Source: Tepidisphaera sp. (GTDB taxonomy: Bacteria; Planctomycetota; Phycisphaerae; Phycisphaerales; UBA1924). From it: a DNA stretch of 64,000 nt. The stretch spans positions 248,001 to 312,000 of the forward strand of contig WGNV01000004.1 of NCBI GenBank assembly GCA_016124375.1, read 5' to 3'. The translations under genes and the position numbers were made by a program. The notes beneath the pieces are model-generated. The model had not been told where the DNA came from. It saw only the letters and a program-made list of their open reading frames with translations, and did no database searches. Below are positions 35,266-43,306 of this stretch, piece by piece; within the stretch, counting starts at the first letter, position 1, and each line of letters opens with the position of its first letter.

Positions 35266-35301
35266 GAAGAAAACAAAAACGCCGACGCAAGTGCGTCGGC
35301 G
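35266..35301 (-). terminator. intrinsic terminator of the FKBP gene
   Basis: Perfect 10-base stem CGCCGACGCA (35280-35289) against TGCGTCGGCG (35292-35301). On the minus strand it is followed by TTTTTGTTTTCTTC. It lies just past the FKBP gene stop and before the dnaJ-like gene. Confidence 0.92.
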
Positions 35302-35329
35302 CGGGGGAGTTCGGGCGTTGAAATCTCGC

Positions 35330-36514
35330 TCAGTGCGGCGCGTGCCCGCCATCGCCCGGCGCGTCCTTGGGCGTGCCTGCCGGAACCTCCTTCATCGGCG
35401 AGGGAGTCATCTCCTTGGTCTGCGGCGCGGGCGGGGCCTGCACGCTCACAACGTCGATGTCGTAGATCAGCGTCGCGTCAGGCGGGATGTGATCGCGCCG
35501 GCGGCCCTGCTCGCCATACGCGAACTTCGGGGGCAGCACCAGGCGACGCAGCATGCCCGCCTGCACGTCCTCCATCATCATGTTCCAGCCCGGCAGCAGC
35601 TTGGCGCCCTGGGGGAAGGTCAGCGGGTGCTGCTTCTCGTAGCTGCTGTCCACCTCGCTCCCGTTCTCCAGGTACGCGACGTAGTTCACCGTCACCTGCT
35701 CGTCCTTCTTGGCGGGCTCGCCCTGCAGCTTGCTCGGGTAGGTGATCGTCAGCAGCCCGTCCTCGCCCTTGACCACCCGCACGGGAATCTCGGCGTGGAC
35801 GAACTTGGTGAACTGGCCCGCCTGCGGGCCCCACACCTGCTTGCCGCTGGCGTCAAAGCCGCGGTCCGCCACCTCAAAGCCGTTCTTGGAGATCGAGATC
35901 TCGCTGGTCATCTCGATGGCGCCGCTGATCCCCGTGGGGTAGGCGTGCGGCGTCTTGCCCATGTAGCTGTCGCCGCTGCCGTTCAGATCGAACGCCAGCG
36001 TGGCGACCAGGTCATCGGCCCCCGCCCGCCAGGGGAACGACTCCGGCGCGGCCCACATGGTGTACGCGGGCGGGAAGAGCCCGTGCGAACGCCGGTACTC
36101 AAACGTCGTCATGCGGATCTTGCCGCCCACGCGCGTGAACGACAGGATCGTCTGGCGGATCGGCACCCGCAGTTGATCAGCGCGGCAGACCTCGCAGTAG
36201 AGGGTGTTCGACAGACCCTCGACCGCGACCGGGGCGATGCCCATCACCAGCTCGACGGGCGAACCCCCGTCGCTGGGCACCGCCTGGCTCGTCTTCCACT
36301 GACCGCTCATCAGCGTCGCGAGGTTCTTGATGTCCGCGTCGGAGAAGGTCGGCTCGGGGGGCTTGCCGGTTGTCTTGACGCGGTCGGCCAGATCCTGGCT
36401 CGCCATTTCCTTCTTGACCATTTCGTTGGTCGAAGGCACCTGGCTGGCCTGGAAGGCCAGCGCCGGCACCGTCATGCCCGCCACCACCAGCAATGAGAGC
36501 ACGTTGAGTTTCAT
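35330..36514 (-). CDS. secreted FKBP-type peptidyl-prolyl isomerase with N-terminal CpeT-like domain
   Basis: A 394-residue exported protein. A signal peptide (LNVLSLLVVAGMTVPALAFQ) leads into a beta-rich domain (residues 65-260, for example LATLMSGQWKTSQ, RQTILSFTRVGGKIRMTTFE) that resembles the CpcT/CpeT fold, an assignment made by eye and uncertain. The C-terminal FKBP domain (about 280-370) has VTVNYVAYLENGSEVDSSYE, LLPGWNMMMEDVQAGMLRRL and IPPDATLIYDIDVVSV. Likely a periplasmic folding helper. ATG 36514 is preceded by AGAGGA. A 235-base gap without visible genes separates it from mdh. Confidence 0.8.
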   Translation of the reverse strand: MKLNVLSLLVVAGMTVPALAFQASQVPSTNEMVKKEMASQDLADRVKTTGKPPEPTFSDADIKNLATLMSGQWKTSQAVPSDGGSPVELVMGIAPVAVEGLSNTLYCEVCRADQLRVPIRQTILSFTRVGGKIRMTTFEYRRSHGLFPPAYTMWAAPESFPWRAGADDLVATLAFDLNGSGDSYMGKTPHAYPTGISGAIEMTSEISISKNGFEVADRGFDASGKQVWGPQAGQFTKFVHAEIPVRVVKGEDGLLTITYPSKLQGEPAKKDEQVTVNYVAYLENGSEVDSSYEKQHPLTFPQGAKLLPGWNMMMEDVQAGMLRRLVLPPKFAYGEQGRRRDHIPPDATLIYDIDVVSVQAPPAPQTKEMTPSPMKEVPAGTPKDAPGDGGHAPH

Positions 36515-36749
36515 GAGTTCCTCTTTGCGAAAGCGATCGTTGCGAACGTCAAAGTTTCCAAAGCCTTCCCGGGGCGACAGCGCCCGGGCCTGGGTCCTGC
36601 CTTGCGACTTCCAATGCCAACCCCCCGGGGCTTGCAGCCGCCGGGCCGGGGGTTCTTTCCGGATCAGGGCCGGGTGTTCGGCAGAAAGGCCCGCCCACCC
36701 GCCAAACCCGATCCCCCACCACCAACGCAACCCCTTCAAATCGGCAATC

Positions 36750-37736
36750 TCAACCCAGATCGGGCAACAACTTGCGTGTGACGCCGATCAGATCGCGAAC
36801 ATGGCTGATCGACTCGTTCATGAACTTCTGTTCCTCGGCGTCCATCGGGAAGGTAATCACCCGCTCAACGCCGTTGGCCCCAAGCACGCACGGCACACCC
36901 ACGAACAAGCCCTGCCCCTTCTGGCCCGGGGCGACGCCGAACTCATTCTCGCAATAAGCGGCACACGCGATCACCCGCTTCTTGTCGCGCACGATCGCCT
37001 CGACCATCTCGATGGTGCCGGCGCTGGGGGCGTACCAGGCGCTGGTGCCCATCAGCTTGACGACTTCGCCGCCGCCGCCCTTGGCGCGATCGACGCACGC
37101 CTGGATCTTCTCGGCGGGCAAGAGGTCCGTCACCGGGATGCCGTTGACGCTGGTGCGCCGGGGCAGGGGCACCATGTCGTCGCCGTGGCCACCCAGCAAG
37201 AGGCCCTGGATATCTTCGACGCTGACGCCCAGTTCCCAGGCGAGGAACGTCTTGTAGCGGGCAACGTCGAGCGCGCCGGCCTGGCCCATCACGCGATTGG
37301 CCGGGAAGCCGGTCGCCTTCCACATCACGTACACCATCGCGTCCAGCGGGTTGCTGACGACGATCACAATCGCGTTGGGGGCGTGCTGCTTGATGTTCAG
37401 CGCCACGTTCTTGACGATGCCGGCGTTGATCGCGACCAGGTCATCGCGGCTCTGCCCGGGCTTCCGGGGCACGCCCGCCGTCACCACCACCACGTCGCTC
37501 CCCTCGATGTCCTTGTAATCAAACGTGCCGGTGATCTTGGCGTCGAAATTCTCGACCGGCCCGCAGCAGGCCAGGTCCAGCGCCTTGCCCTTGGGCATGT
37601 GCAGTTCGGGCTTGTCCTTGTTGGCGATGTCCACCAGCACCACGTCGCCCAGTTCCTTCATGGCGATGGACCGGGCGCACTCGCCCCCGATGTTTCCGGC
37701 TCCGATCACGCTGATTTTCGCTCGACGCATGGGCAT
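36750..37736 (-). CDS. mdh: malate dehydrogenase
   Basis: Oxidises malate to oxaloacetate in the TCA cycle. The LDH-like MDH type: nucleotide loop GAGNIGG at residues 12-18, substrate loop VPRKPGQSR with R91 and R97 (Arg at the specificity position favours malate over lactate), R160 in DVARYKTFLA, and catalytic H184 in GGHGDDMVP. Length 328 is normal for this class. An ATG two codons downstream (MRRAKISVIG) is an alternative start. It diverges from the marR-emrAB operon. Confidence 0.95.
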   Translation of the reverse strand: MPMRRAKISVIGAGNIGGECARSIAMKELGDVVLVDIANKDKPELHMPKGKALDLACCGPVENFDAKITGTFDYKDIEGSDVVVVTAGVPRKPGQSRDDLVAINAGIVKNVALNIKQHAPNAIVIVVSNPLDAMVYVMWKATGFPANRVMGQAGALDVARYKTFLAWELGVSVEDIQGLLLGGHGDDMVPLPRRTSVNGIPVTDLLPAEKIQACVDRAKGGGGEVVKLMGTSAWYAPSAGTIEMVEAIVRDKKRVIACAAYCENEFGVAPGQKGQGLFVGVPCVLGANGVERVITFPMDAEEQKFMNESISHVRDLIGVTRKLLPDLG

Positions 37737-37904
37737 GAATCAATCCTTTCCTGTCGTGGAAGTGCGGCTGTCACCCAGCCAATGCCGGGGCTGCGATTCC
37801 TCCAAGCCCCAACCGGCCATCGAGCCGCATCGTACCCGCGCCAAACCCGCCTTCGGCGGCATCAGAACGCGACACGCCGCTCGCCCCTAGAATGATGAAT
37901 CGCG

Positions 37905-38504
37905 ATGGTGCATGTCAAAGACATCCCCCGCTATGAAGCCCTGGGCGAATACGCCCGGCGATACCCCGACCTCGACCCCGCGTCGTACGAGGCGTTCCTT
38001 GTCCTTATGCACACAGGCGAACGCATCAAGGCCCTGGTCGAGCAGCGCTTGGCCAAAGAGGGCACCAGCCACGCACGGTTCATCGTGCTCGCCAAGCTGA
38101 ACCGCGAGCCCGCCACACGCATGCAGGCCAGTGATCTGGCGTCGCGCATCGGAGTCACCAAGCAAACGATGAGCAGCCTGATCGACGGGCTCGAAAAAGA
38201 CGGGTTTGTCCGCCGCGAGGAAGACCCTTCCGACCGGCGCGTGACGCTTGTGGCCCTGACGGAATCGGGCCAGGCATTCGTAAACCGAGTCCTACCAGGA
38301 CTTTATCGCACCCAAGCGGCCATGATGAAGGCGCTGACGCGAGACGAGCTCATCAACTTGAGCAGCGTGCTCCGCCGGTTGTGGGTCTCCTTCGATGAAG
38401 CCACCTGCGACGGATCCCCCATTTTGGGTGGTCAGGCCACGGAGCAGCCCATCGCGGACGTCACCCCCCAAACGGGTGGTTCCGCGGCTTCCAGCGGGCA
38501 ATAA
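37905..38504 (+). CDS. MarR-family transcription regulator of the efflux operon
   Basis: A 199-residue winged-helix repressor. Core segments are ASDLASRIGVTKQTMSSLID (recognition helix) and GFVRREEDPSDRRVTLVALT (the MarR wing). The N-terminal 30 residues and the C-terminal Gly/Thr-rich tail are extra. It stands directly before an emrA/emrB pair, the same order as emrRAB in enterobacteria, so it likely represses them until a drug-like ligand binds. A good -10-like hexamer TAGAAT (37888-37893) lies 11 bases before the ATG, implying a very short leader. Confidence 0.9.
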   Translation: MVHVKDIPRYEALGEYARRYPDLDPASYEAFLVLMHTGERIKALVEQRLAKEGTSHARFIVLAKLNREPATRMQASDLASRIGVTKQTMSSLIDGLEKDGFVRREEDPSDRRVTLVALTESGQAFVNRVLPGLYRTQAAMMKALTRDELINLSSVLRRLWVSFDEATCDGSPILGGQATEQPIADVTPQTGGSAASSGQ

Positions 38505-38531
38505 GCCGCACATCTGTCACATCCTCACCAT

Positions 38532-38545
38532 GTTCGTGATCGAAC
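38532..38545. promoter_or_regulatory. candidate MarR operator before emrA
   Basis: The palindrome GTTCG-TGAT-CGAAC lies in the 112-base gap between the marR and emrA genes, with a further GTTCGAT half-site at 38567-38574. The size fits a MarR-family operator. No binding evidence is possible from sequence alone. Confidence 0.35.
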
Positions 38546-38616
38546 TTTCTGTCGGAACGCGCATACAGTTCGATGGCTGACGAAGATGATCGTCTCGCCT
38601 GCAGGGAGGTTCCCGC

Positions 38617-39924
38617 ATGTCCAGCAACGGCACAGCAACTGTGGATCAGACCATGGCGATCTCGGGTACGGAGGATCGGGGGATCGGCACTCGGGTGGTC
38701 GGCCCGCGGGTAGCACCGGCTGCTCCGACCCCAACCTCACCCACGGCCCCGCGGGCCCCCGCCAAGCCCGGACGCACCAAGAAGATCGTCGGCCTGAGCG
38801 TGCTGGGTGTCGCGATCATCGCGGGAGGAATCGCGGGTGCGATGCTGTATGAGCACTCCCTGCGATTTGTCGGCACCGATGACGCGTACGTCGACGGGCA
38901 CATCGAGCGTGTGGCGCCGCAGGTGACGGGGCGGGTGCTGCGGGTGCTGGTGCAGGACAATGAAGAGGTGAAGGCCGGGCAGGTGGTGGTCGAGCTCGAT
39001 CCTGCGGAATACGCGGCGATGGTCGATCAGGCCAAGGGTGAGATCGCGTCGGCCGCGAGCGCAGTGCAGCAGGCAACGGCCCAGGCCAAGGCGGCCCAGG
39101 CGACGCTGGCGTCGGCGCAGGCGGACGCGATGGTCGCGCAGGCCGGGCTGGAACAGGCCAGAGCCCAGGTGACCCTGGCGCAGGCGAACGCGGCCAACGC
39201 GGCGACGCAGCGGGATCGGTACATCGACATTCAGAAGAACAGTCCCAACGCCGTGGCGGAGCAGCAGATCGATGATGCTCGCACGGCCGCGGAAACGACG
39301 GCGGCCCAGTTGGCGAGCGCGCAGAGCAATGTGGCGCTGGCGCAGGCGAAGATCACGCAATCGCGGGCGGGAATCGAGCAGGCGAACGCGGCGTTGGCGC
39401 AGGCCGACGCGGTGATGGCCGCGGCCAGGGCGCAGCAACTGACCGCGCAGGCGCGGCTGGAGCGAGCCCAGATCGACCTGGACCGGACGAAGGTCGTCGC
39501 GCAGACGTCGGGGCGCGTGACCAGGCGCACCGTGGACGCTGGCAACATCGTTCAGCCCGGGCAGGGGCTCATGGCGATCGTGAGCGATGACGTGTGGGTG
39601 ACGGCCAACCTGAAGGAAACCCAGCTGGCGCACGTGAAGCCCGGGCAGGTGGTGGATGTGTCGATTGATGCCGTGCCGGGGCATGTCTTCAGGGGCAGAG
39701 TGGACAGCATCATGGCTGGCACCGGGGCGGCGTTCAGTCTGCTGCCCGCGGAAAACGCCACGGGAAACTTCGTGAAGGTGGTGCAGCGCGTGCCGGTGAA
39801 GATCGTGTTTGATGCGAGCGACCCGCGCACGAAAACGCTGAGCATCGGCATGAGCGTGGAGCCTGAGATTCACATCGCGGGCGAGCGGAACGACTCGCAG
39901 ACCCAGACAGCGAGCGCGGACTGA
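38617..39924 (+). CDS. emrA: EmrA/HlyD-type membrane fusion protein
   Basis: Periplasmic adaptor of a drug efflux pump. 435 residues: a cytoplasmic Pro/Ala-rich N-terminus, one membrane helix (about 57-77), a lipoyl/barrel segment (DDAYVDGHIERVAPQVTGRV, DNEEVKAGQVVVELDP), a long Ala/Gln-rich coiled coil (about 140-285) and the returning barrel (VVAQTSGRVTRRTVDAGNIV). The DDAYV motif is typical of EmrA. GGGAGG precedes the ATG. No TolC-type gene is adjacent. An inverted doublet repeat separates it from emrB. Confidence 0.93.
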   Translation: MSSNGTATVDQTMAISGTEDRGIGTRVVGPRVAPAAPTPTSPTAPRAPAKPGRTKKIVGLSVLGVAIIAGGIAGAMLYEHSLRFVGTDDAYVDGHIERVAPQVTGRVLRVLVQDNEEVKAGQVVVELDPAEYAAMVDQAKGEIASAASAVQQATAQAKAAQATLASAQADAMVAQAGLEQARAQVTLAQANAANAATQRDRYIDIQKNSPNAVAEQQIDDARTAAETTAAQLASAQSNVALAQAKITQSRAGIEQANAALAQADAVMAAARAQQLTAQARLERAQIDLDRTKVVAQTSGRVTRRTVDAGNIVQPGQGLMAIVSDDVWVTANLKETQLAHVKPGQVVDVSIDAVPGHVFRGRVDSIMAGTGAAFSLLPAENATGNFVKVVQRVPVKIVFDASDPRTKTLSIGMSVEPEIHIAGERNDSQTQTASAD

Positions 39925-39930
39925 AGGCGT

Positions 39931-40012
39931 TGACGCCGGAAGTGAAGCTCTGCAATCTTCCGGGCGATTCGCGAGCCTTACCGGGACCTTCGAAGATTCA
40001 GGTCCGGCGTCA
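39931..40012. repeat. REPIN-like inverted doublet between emrA and emrB (family A)
   Basis: Starts seven bases after the emrA stop. Outer ends TGACGCCGG (39931-39939) and CCGGCGTCA (40004-40012) are perfect 9-base inverted repeats. Inside are two smaller hairpins: CCGGAAG/CTTCCGG (39936-39963) and GGACCT/AGGTCC (39984-40005). The same arrangement occurs at 57342-57436. Confidence 0.75.
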
Positions 40013-40061
40013 GAAAGAGTTCACCCCCTCATCCCATCACCCTCTCACCCCCTCATCCGCC

Positions 40062-41651
40062 ATGAGCGCCGCTCTTACTCAACCCGCCCTGCCGGCCCCT
40101 GCCCGGGTGTACAACCCTTGGACGATCGCGGTGGTGATCACCATGGCGACGTTCATGGAGCTGCTGGACACGTCGATCGCGAACGTGGCGCTGCCGCACA
40201 TCGGGGGGAGCCTGGGGGCGGACGCGAGCGAGAGCACGTGGGTCTTGACGAGTTACCTGGTGGCGAACGCGGTGGTGCTGCCCCTGAGCGCGTGGCTGAG
40301 CACGCTGATCGGGCGCAAGCGGTTCTACATGCTGTGCGTGCTGCTGTTCACGATCAGCAGCCTGCTGTGCAGCATGGCCCCGACGCTGGGGTGGCTGGTG
40401 TTTTTCCGCGTGCTGCAGGGCGTGGGGGGCGGGGGCCTGGCGCCCAGCGAGCAGGCGATGCTGGTGGATGCGTTCCCGGCGAGCAAACGAGCCGCGGCGT
40501 TTGCGCTCTACTCGATGGCGATCGTGGCGGCCCCGGCGATCGGCCCGACGTTTGGCGGCTGGCTGACGGACAATCTTTCCTGGCACTGGTGCTTCATCAT
40601 CAACGTGCCCATCGGCGTGCTGAGCCTGATGCTCACCAGCATCGTCGTGCCCAGCGGGCTGGGCGAAGTGAAGCACGCCCGCAAGCCCCGAATTGACGTC
40701 ATCGGCATCGTCCTGGTGGCGGTGGGCTTCGGGTGCCTGGAGGCGGTGCTCGACACGGGCCAGGAGCACGACTGGTTCGGTTCGACCATGGTGACGGCGT
40801 TCGCCGTCATCGCGGGGGCGGCGATCCTGGGGCTGGTCGTCTGGGAGCTGTGCTTCGCCAAGGACCCGGTGGTGGAGCTGCAACTGTTGAAGGACCGCAA
40901 CTTCGCGATCTCGTGCGCGCTCTATTTCTCGATGGGCTTTTCGCTGTTCGGAACCACGGTGCTGCTGCCCCAGATGTTTCAGCAACTGTTCGGCTACACC
41001 GCCACCGACGCGGGGATGATCCTGTCGCCCGGGGCGATCGTCGTGGTGGCGCTGGCGCCGTTCGTCGCGCGAAGCCTGAAGCACGCGCAGGCGAAGTGGG
41101 TCGCGCTGGGAGGATTCATCTTCATCCTGGGGGCGGTGTGGCAGATGATGGGCTTCAACCTCGAGTCGCCCTATCGCCAGGCGGTCGAGGCTCGCATGAC
41201 CCAGGGCCTGGGCATCGCGATGGTGTTCGTTTCCATCACCCAGATCGCGTATTCGTATCTGCCCAAGGAAAAGAACACGCAGGCCAGCAGCCTGACCAAT
41301 CTCTTCCGGAATCTGGGGGGCAGCTTCGGCATCGCGTTCGTCGCGACGATGCTGCAGCGCCGCTCGCAGGTGAACCAGACCTACCTGGGCGAGCATCTGA
41401 CGGCGTTCGACCAGCAATCCACCCAGCGGCTCGCCAACATGGCGGACGCGCTGCACCGCGCCGGGGCAACGCTCGCAGACGCCTCGCGCCAGGCGCAGGG
41501 GGAGCTCGGCCAGGTGCTGGGGCGGAACGCCTCCATGGCGGCGTATCTCGATGTGCTGGAGTATCTGTTCCTGTCGGTGATCGTCGCGATCGTCCTGTGC
41601 GTGTTCGTGCGGCCATTCCGGGCCGTGCCGGGCGAGGGGGGCGGGCACTAA
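40062..41651 (+). CDS. emrB: EmrB/QacA-family MFS multidrug transporter
   Basis: A 529-residue DHA2-family drug:proton antiporter with about 14 membrane helices. Family motifs: MATFMELLDTSIANVALPHI (helix 1), LSTLIGRKRFYM (motif A-like loop), FRVLQGVGGGGLAPSEQAML (motif B) and AIGPTFGGWLTD (motif C). ATG 40062 begins the conserved sequence; the frame is open 44 codons upstream through the repeat element but without a start site context. With EmrA it should form a pump spanning the envelope. Confidence 0.94.
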   Translation: MSAALTQPALPAPARVYNPWTIAVVITMATFMELLDTSIANVALPHIGGSLGADASESTWVLTSYLVANAVVLPLSAWLSTLIGRKRFYMLCVLLFTISSLLCSMAPTLGWLVFFRVLQGVGGGGLAPSEQAMLVDAFPASKRAAAFALYSMAIVAAPAIGPTFGGWLTDNLSWHWCFIINVPIGVLSLMLTSIVVPSGLGEVKHARKPRIDVIGIVLVAVGFGCLEAVLDTGQEHDWFGSTMVTAFAVIAGAAILGLVVWELCFAKDPVVELQLLKDRNFAISCALYFSMGFSLFGTTVLLPQMFQQLFGYTATDAGMILSPGAIVVVALAPFVARSLKHAQAKWVALGGFIFILGAVWQMMGFNLESPYRQAVEARMTQGLGIAMVFVSITQIAYSYLPKEKNTQASSLTNLFRNLGGSFGIAFVATMLQRRSQVNQTYLGEHLTAFDQQSTQRLANMADALHRAGATLADASRQAQGELGQVLGRNASMAAYLDVLEYLFLSVIVAIVLCVFVRPFRAVPGEGGGH

Positions 41652-41778
41652 CCCCGGTGTCGACAGACTTGGTGTAACTGAGCGGGCGAGCGGGAATCCA
41701 AACGGGCTGGCCGTGGTTGCGGCGGACGAGTGTCGTCCGGCCGTGCGGCTGGAACGGTGTTTCTACTGGAGCATTCGC

Positions 41779-42495
41779 ATGAAGGCCTTAAACCTGATCC
41801 TGGTGCTGGGAGCCGCGGCGTCGCTGAACAGCGTGGTGGCGGCGCAGCAGTCGCAGCCTGCACCCGCGAACGAAAAGATGAGCCAGCCCGCCCACGACAA
41901 GGCGCCGGAAAAGGCGGGCGAGAAGGCCCCCAAGGAGATCAAGGTCGGCGACACCCTGCCCGAGATGAAGTTCAAGGACGCCGACGGCAAGGAGGTCGAC
42001 AGCAAGAGCCTCTACGCCAAGGAGCCCGCGGTGATCATGTTCTATCGCGGCAACTGGTGCCCCTTCTGCAACAAGAGCCTGCAGGCGTTCCAGACCAAGG
42101 TGAGCGAGGCCAAGGACCTGGGCGCGACGATCACGGCGATCTCCCCCGAGAAGCCCGAGGAACTGAAGGAAACCGCCAAGAAGGACGGCCTGACCTACGC
42201 CCTGCTCAGCGACAGCACGGGCGAGGGGATGAAGTCGCTGGGCCTGGCGTTTGACCTCGACGACGCCACGCAGACCAAGTACAAGGGCTTTGGCGTCAAC
42301 CTGGCCAGCCACAACGCCAACGGCAAGTGGCAACTGCCCCACCCCGCGACGCTGGTGGTCGATACCAAGGGCGTGGTGCGGTATGCGTACGTGAACGAGG
42401 ACTACCAGCAGCGGGCCGACCCGAACACGGTCATCGAAGCCGTTCGGAAGTTGAAGGCGGAAGAGGGTGGGAAGACTGAGAAGGGGGCGAAGTAA
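41779..42495 (+). CDS. secreted peroxiredoxin-like protein (AhpC/TSA)
   Basis: A 238-residue exported thiol peroxidase. A signal peptide ends near VVAAQ, a Lys/Ala/Pro linker spans about 25-52, and the peroxiredoxin-like domain follows with FYRGNWCPFCNKSLQAF (C94 and C97, a CxxC arrangement found in the peroxiredoxin-like PRX_like2 group). HPATLVVDTKGVVRYAYV is also typical. It presumably reduces peroxides in the periplasm. It lies 127 bases after emrB on the same strand; a shared transcript is possible but not obvious. A two-way terminator follows. Confidence 0.87.
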   Translation: MKALNLILVLGAAASLNSVVAAQQSQPAPANEKMSQPAHDKAPEKAGEKAPKEIKVGDTLPEMKFKDADGKEVDSKSLYAKEPAVIMFYRGNWCPFCNKSLQAFQTKVSEAKDLGATITAISPEKPEELKETAKKDGLTYALLSDSTGEGMKSLGLAFDLDDATQTKYKGFGVNLASHNANGKWQLPHPATLVVDTKGVVRYAYVNEDYQQRADPNTVIEAVRKLKAEEGGKTEKGAK

Positions 42496-42498
42496 GAA

Positions 42499-42528
42499 GG
42501 CACTGGGGACTAGGCATTAGGCACTAGG
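42499..42528. repeat. degenerate CCCCAGT-type heptamer repeat
   Basis: A run of GGCACTGGGGACTAGGCATT and GGCACTAGGG, related to the heptamer repeats flanking ppa. It sits four bases after the peroxiredoxin stop codon. Confidence 0.6.
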
Positions 42529-42540
42529 GTCGGCAAATAC

Positions 42541-42570
42541 AAAAACCCCGCGTCATCGCGGGGTTTTTTT
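42541..42570. terminator. two-way intrinsic terminator between peroxiredoxin gene and ppa
   Basis: Stem CCCCGCG (42546-42552) with CGCGGGG (42557-42563) and a TCAT loop. It is flanked by an A-run on the left and seven Ts on the right, so it can stop transcription from both convergent genes. Confidence 0.93.
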
Positions 42571-42571
42571 G

Positions 42572-42606
42572 TTTTCACCAGTCCCAGATCCCCAGTCCCC
42601 GGTGCC
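42572..42606. repeat. CCCCAGT-type heptamer repeat (right of terminator)
   Basis: TTTTCACCAGTCCCAGATCC continuing with CCAGTCCCCGGTGCC. It is a direct copy of the block at 43251-43287 beyond ppa and an inverted copy of 43187-43224. Confidence 0.7.
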
Positions 42607-42612
42607 TCTCTC

Positions 42613-43173
42613 TCACATCCCCGTCAGCGAGCCCGTCCGCCTGGCCTTGAAGTACCGGTCCATGCAATCCTCGATCACCGAGTGGGCGGCTTCCGCGGGC
42701 ATGATCTCGTCGACCTCGACCTCTTTGCCCTCCAGTTGCTTGTAATCCTGGAAGAACCGGCGCAGCATCTTGAAGATGTGCTTGGGGAAGTCGCTGGCCT
42801 TCTGAAACTCGCTGTAGATCGGATCTTGCATCAGCACCGCGATGATCTTGTGGTCGGGCGAGCCGTGATCGACCATCGTCATCATCCCCACGGCCCGCGC
42901 GTGGCACAGGCACAAGGGCGGTATCTCCTCGGTGCAGTAGACAAGCACGTCCAAGGGGTCGTCGTCCTCGGCCAGGGTCTGCGGGATGAACCCGTAGTTG
43001 GCGGGGTAATACACCGCGCTGCTCAGCACCCGGTCGAGGGCGAGCAGGCCGGTGGATTTGTCGAGCTCGTACTTGTTGTTCGAGCCCTTGGGGATCTCGA
43101 TGATCGCGCGAAAGTGCGAGGGCAGGGTGTGGCCTTCGATGCCGGGGGTCACGTCGTGCCAGGGGTGGATCAT
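42613..43173 (-). CDS. ppa: inorganic pyrophosphatase, family I
   Basis: Hydrolyses pyrophosphate, pulling biosynthetic reactions forward. The 186-residue product has the family I active-site motif EDDDPLDVLV and the conserved IEIPKGSNNKYELDK and YPANYGFIPQTL segments. The start is ATG 43173 (MIHPWHDV). The frame continues 28 codons upstream, but those codons are a CCCCAGT-type heptamer repeat and are unlikely to be coding. Flanked on both sides by that repeat family. Confidence 0.95.
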   Translation of the reverse strand: MIHPWHDVTPGIEGHTLPSHFRAIIEIPKGSNNKYELDKSTGLLALDRVLSSAVYYPANYGFIPQTLAEDDDPLDVLVYCTEEIPPLCLCHARAVGMMTMVDHGSPDHKIIAVLMQDPIYSEFQKASDFPKHIFKMLRRFFQDYKQLEGKEVEVDEIMPAEAAHSVIEDCMDRYFKARRTGSLTGM

Positions 43174-43186
43174 GGGGAACGGTAGG

Positions 43187-43224
43187 GAGAGGGACTGGGG
43201 ACTGGGCACTGGGGACTGGTGAAA
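43187..43224. repeat. CCCCAGT-type heptamer repeat upstream of ppa
   Basis: A run of GGGACTGGGGACTGGGCACT and GGGGACTGGTGAAA lying within the ppa leader. It is inverted relative to the copies at 42572-42606 and 43251-43287. Confidence 0.75.
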
Positions 43225-43250
43225 GGCGCTCGCGTTCGGGGGTGCTTGGG

Positions 43251-43287
43251 TTTTCACCAGTCCCCAGTCCCCGATCCCCAGTGCCTT
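43251..43287. repeat. CCCCAGT-type heptamer repeat upstream of pgi
   Basis: TTTTCACCAGTCCCCAGTCC continuing with CCGATCCCCAGTGCC, ending 20 bases before the pgi start. It faces the 43187-43224 copy across a 26-base spacer, so the pair can fold into a long hairpin in the ppa-pgi divergent promoter region. Confidence 0.75.
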
Positions 43288-43306
43288 CCGCCGCTATCCT
43301 CCGCCC

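Noticed and set aside
43174..43257. N-terminal extension of ppa by 28 residues
   Set aside because: These codons are the CCCCAGT-type repeat; the conserved pyrophosphatase begins at ATG 43173.
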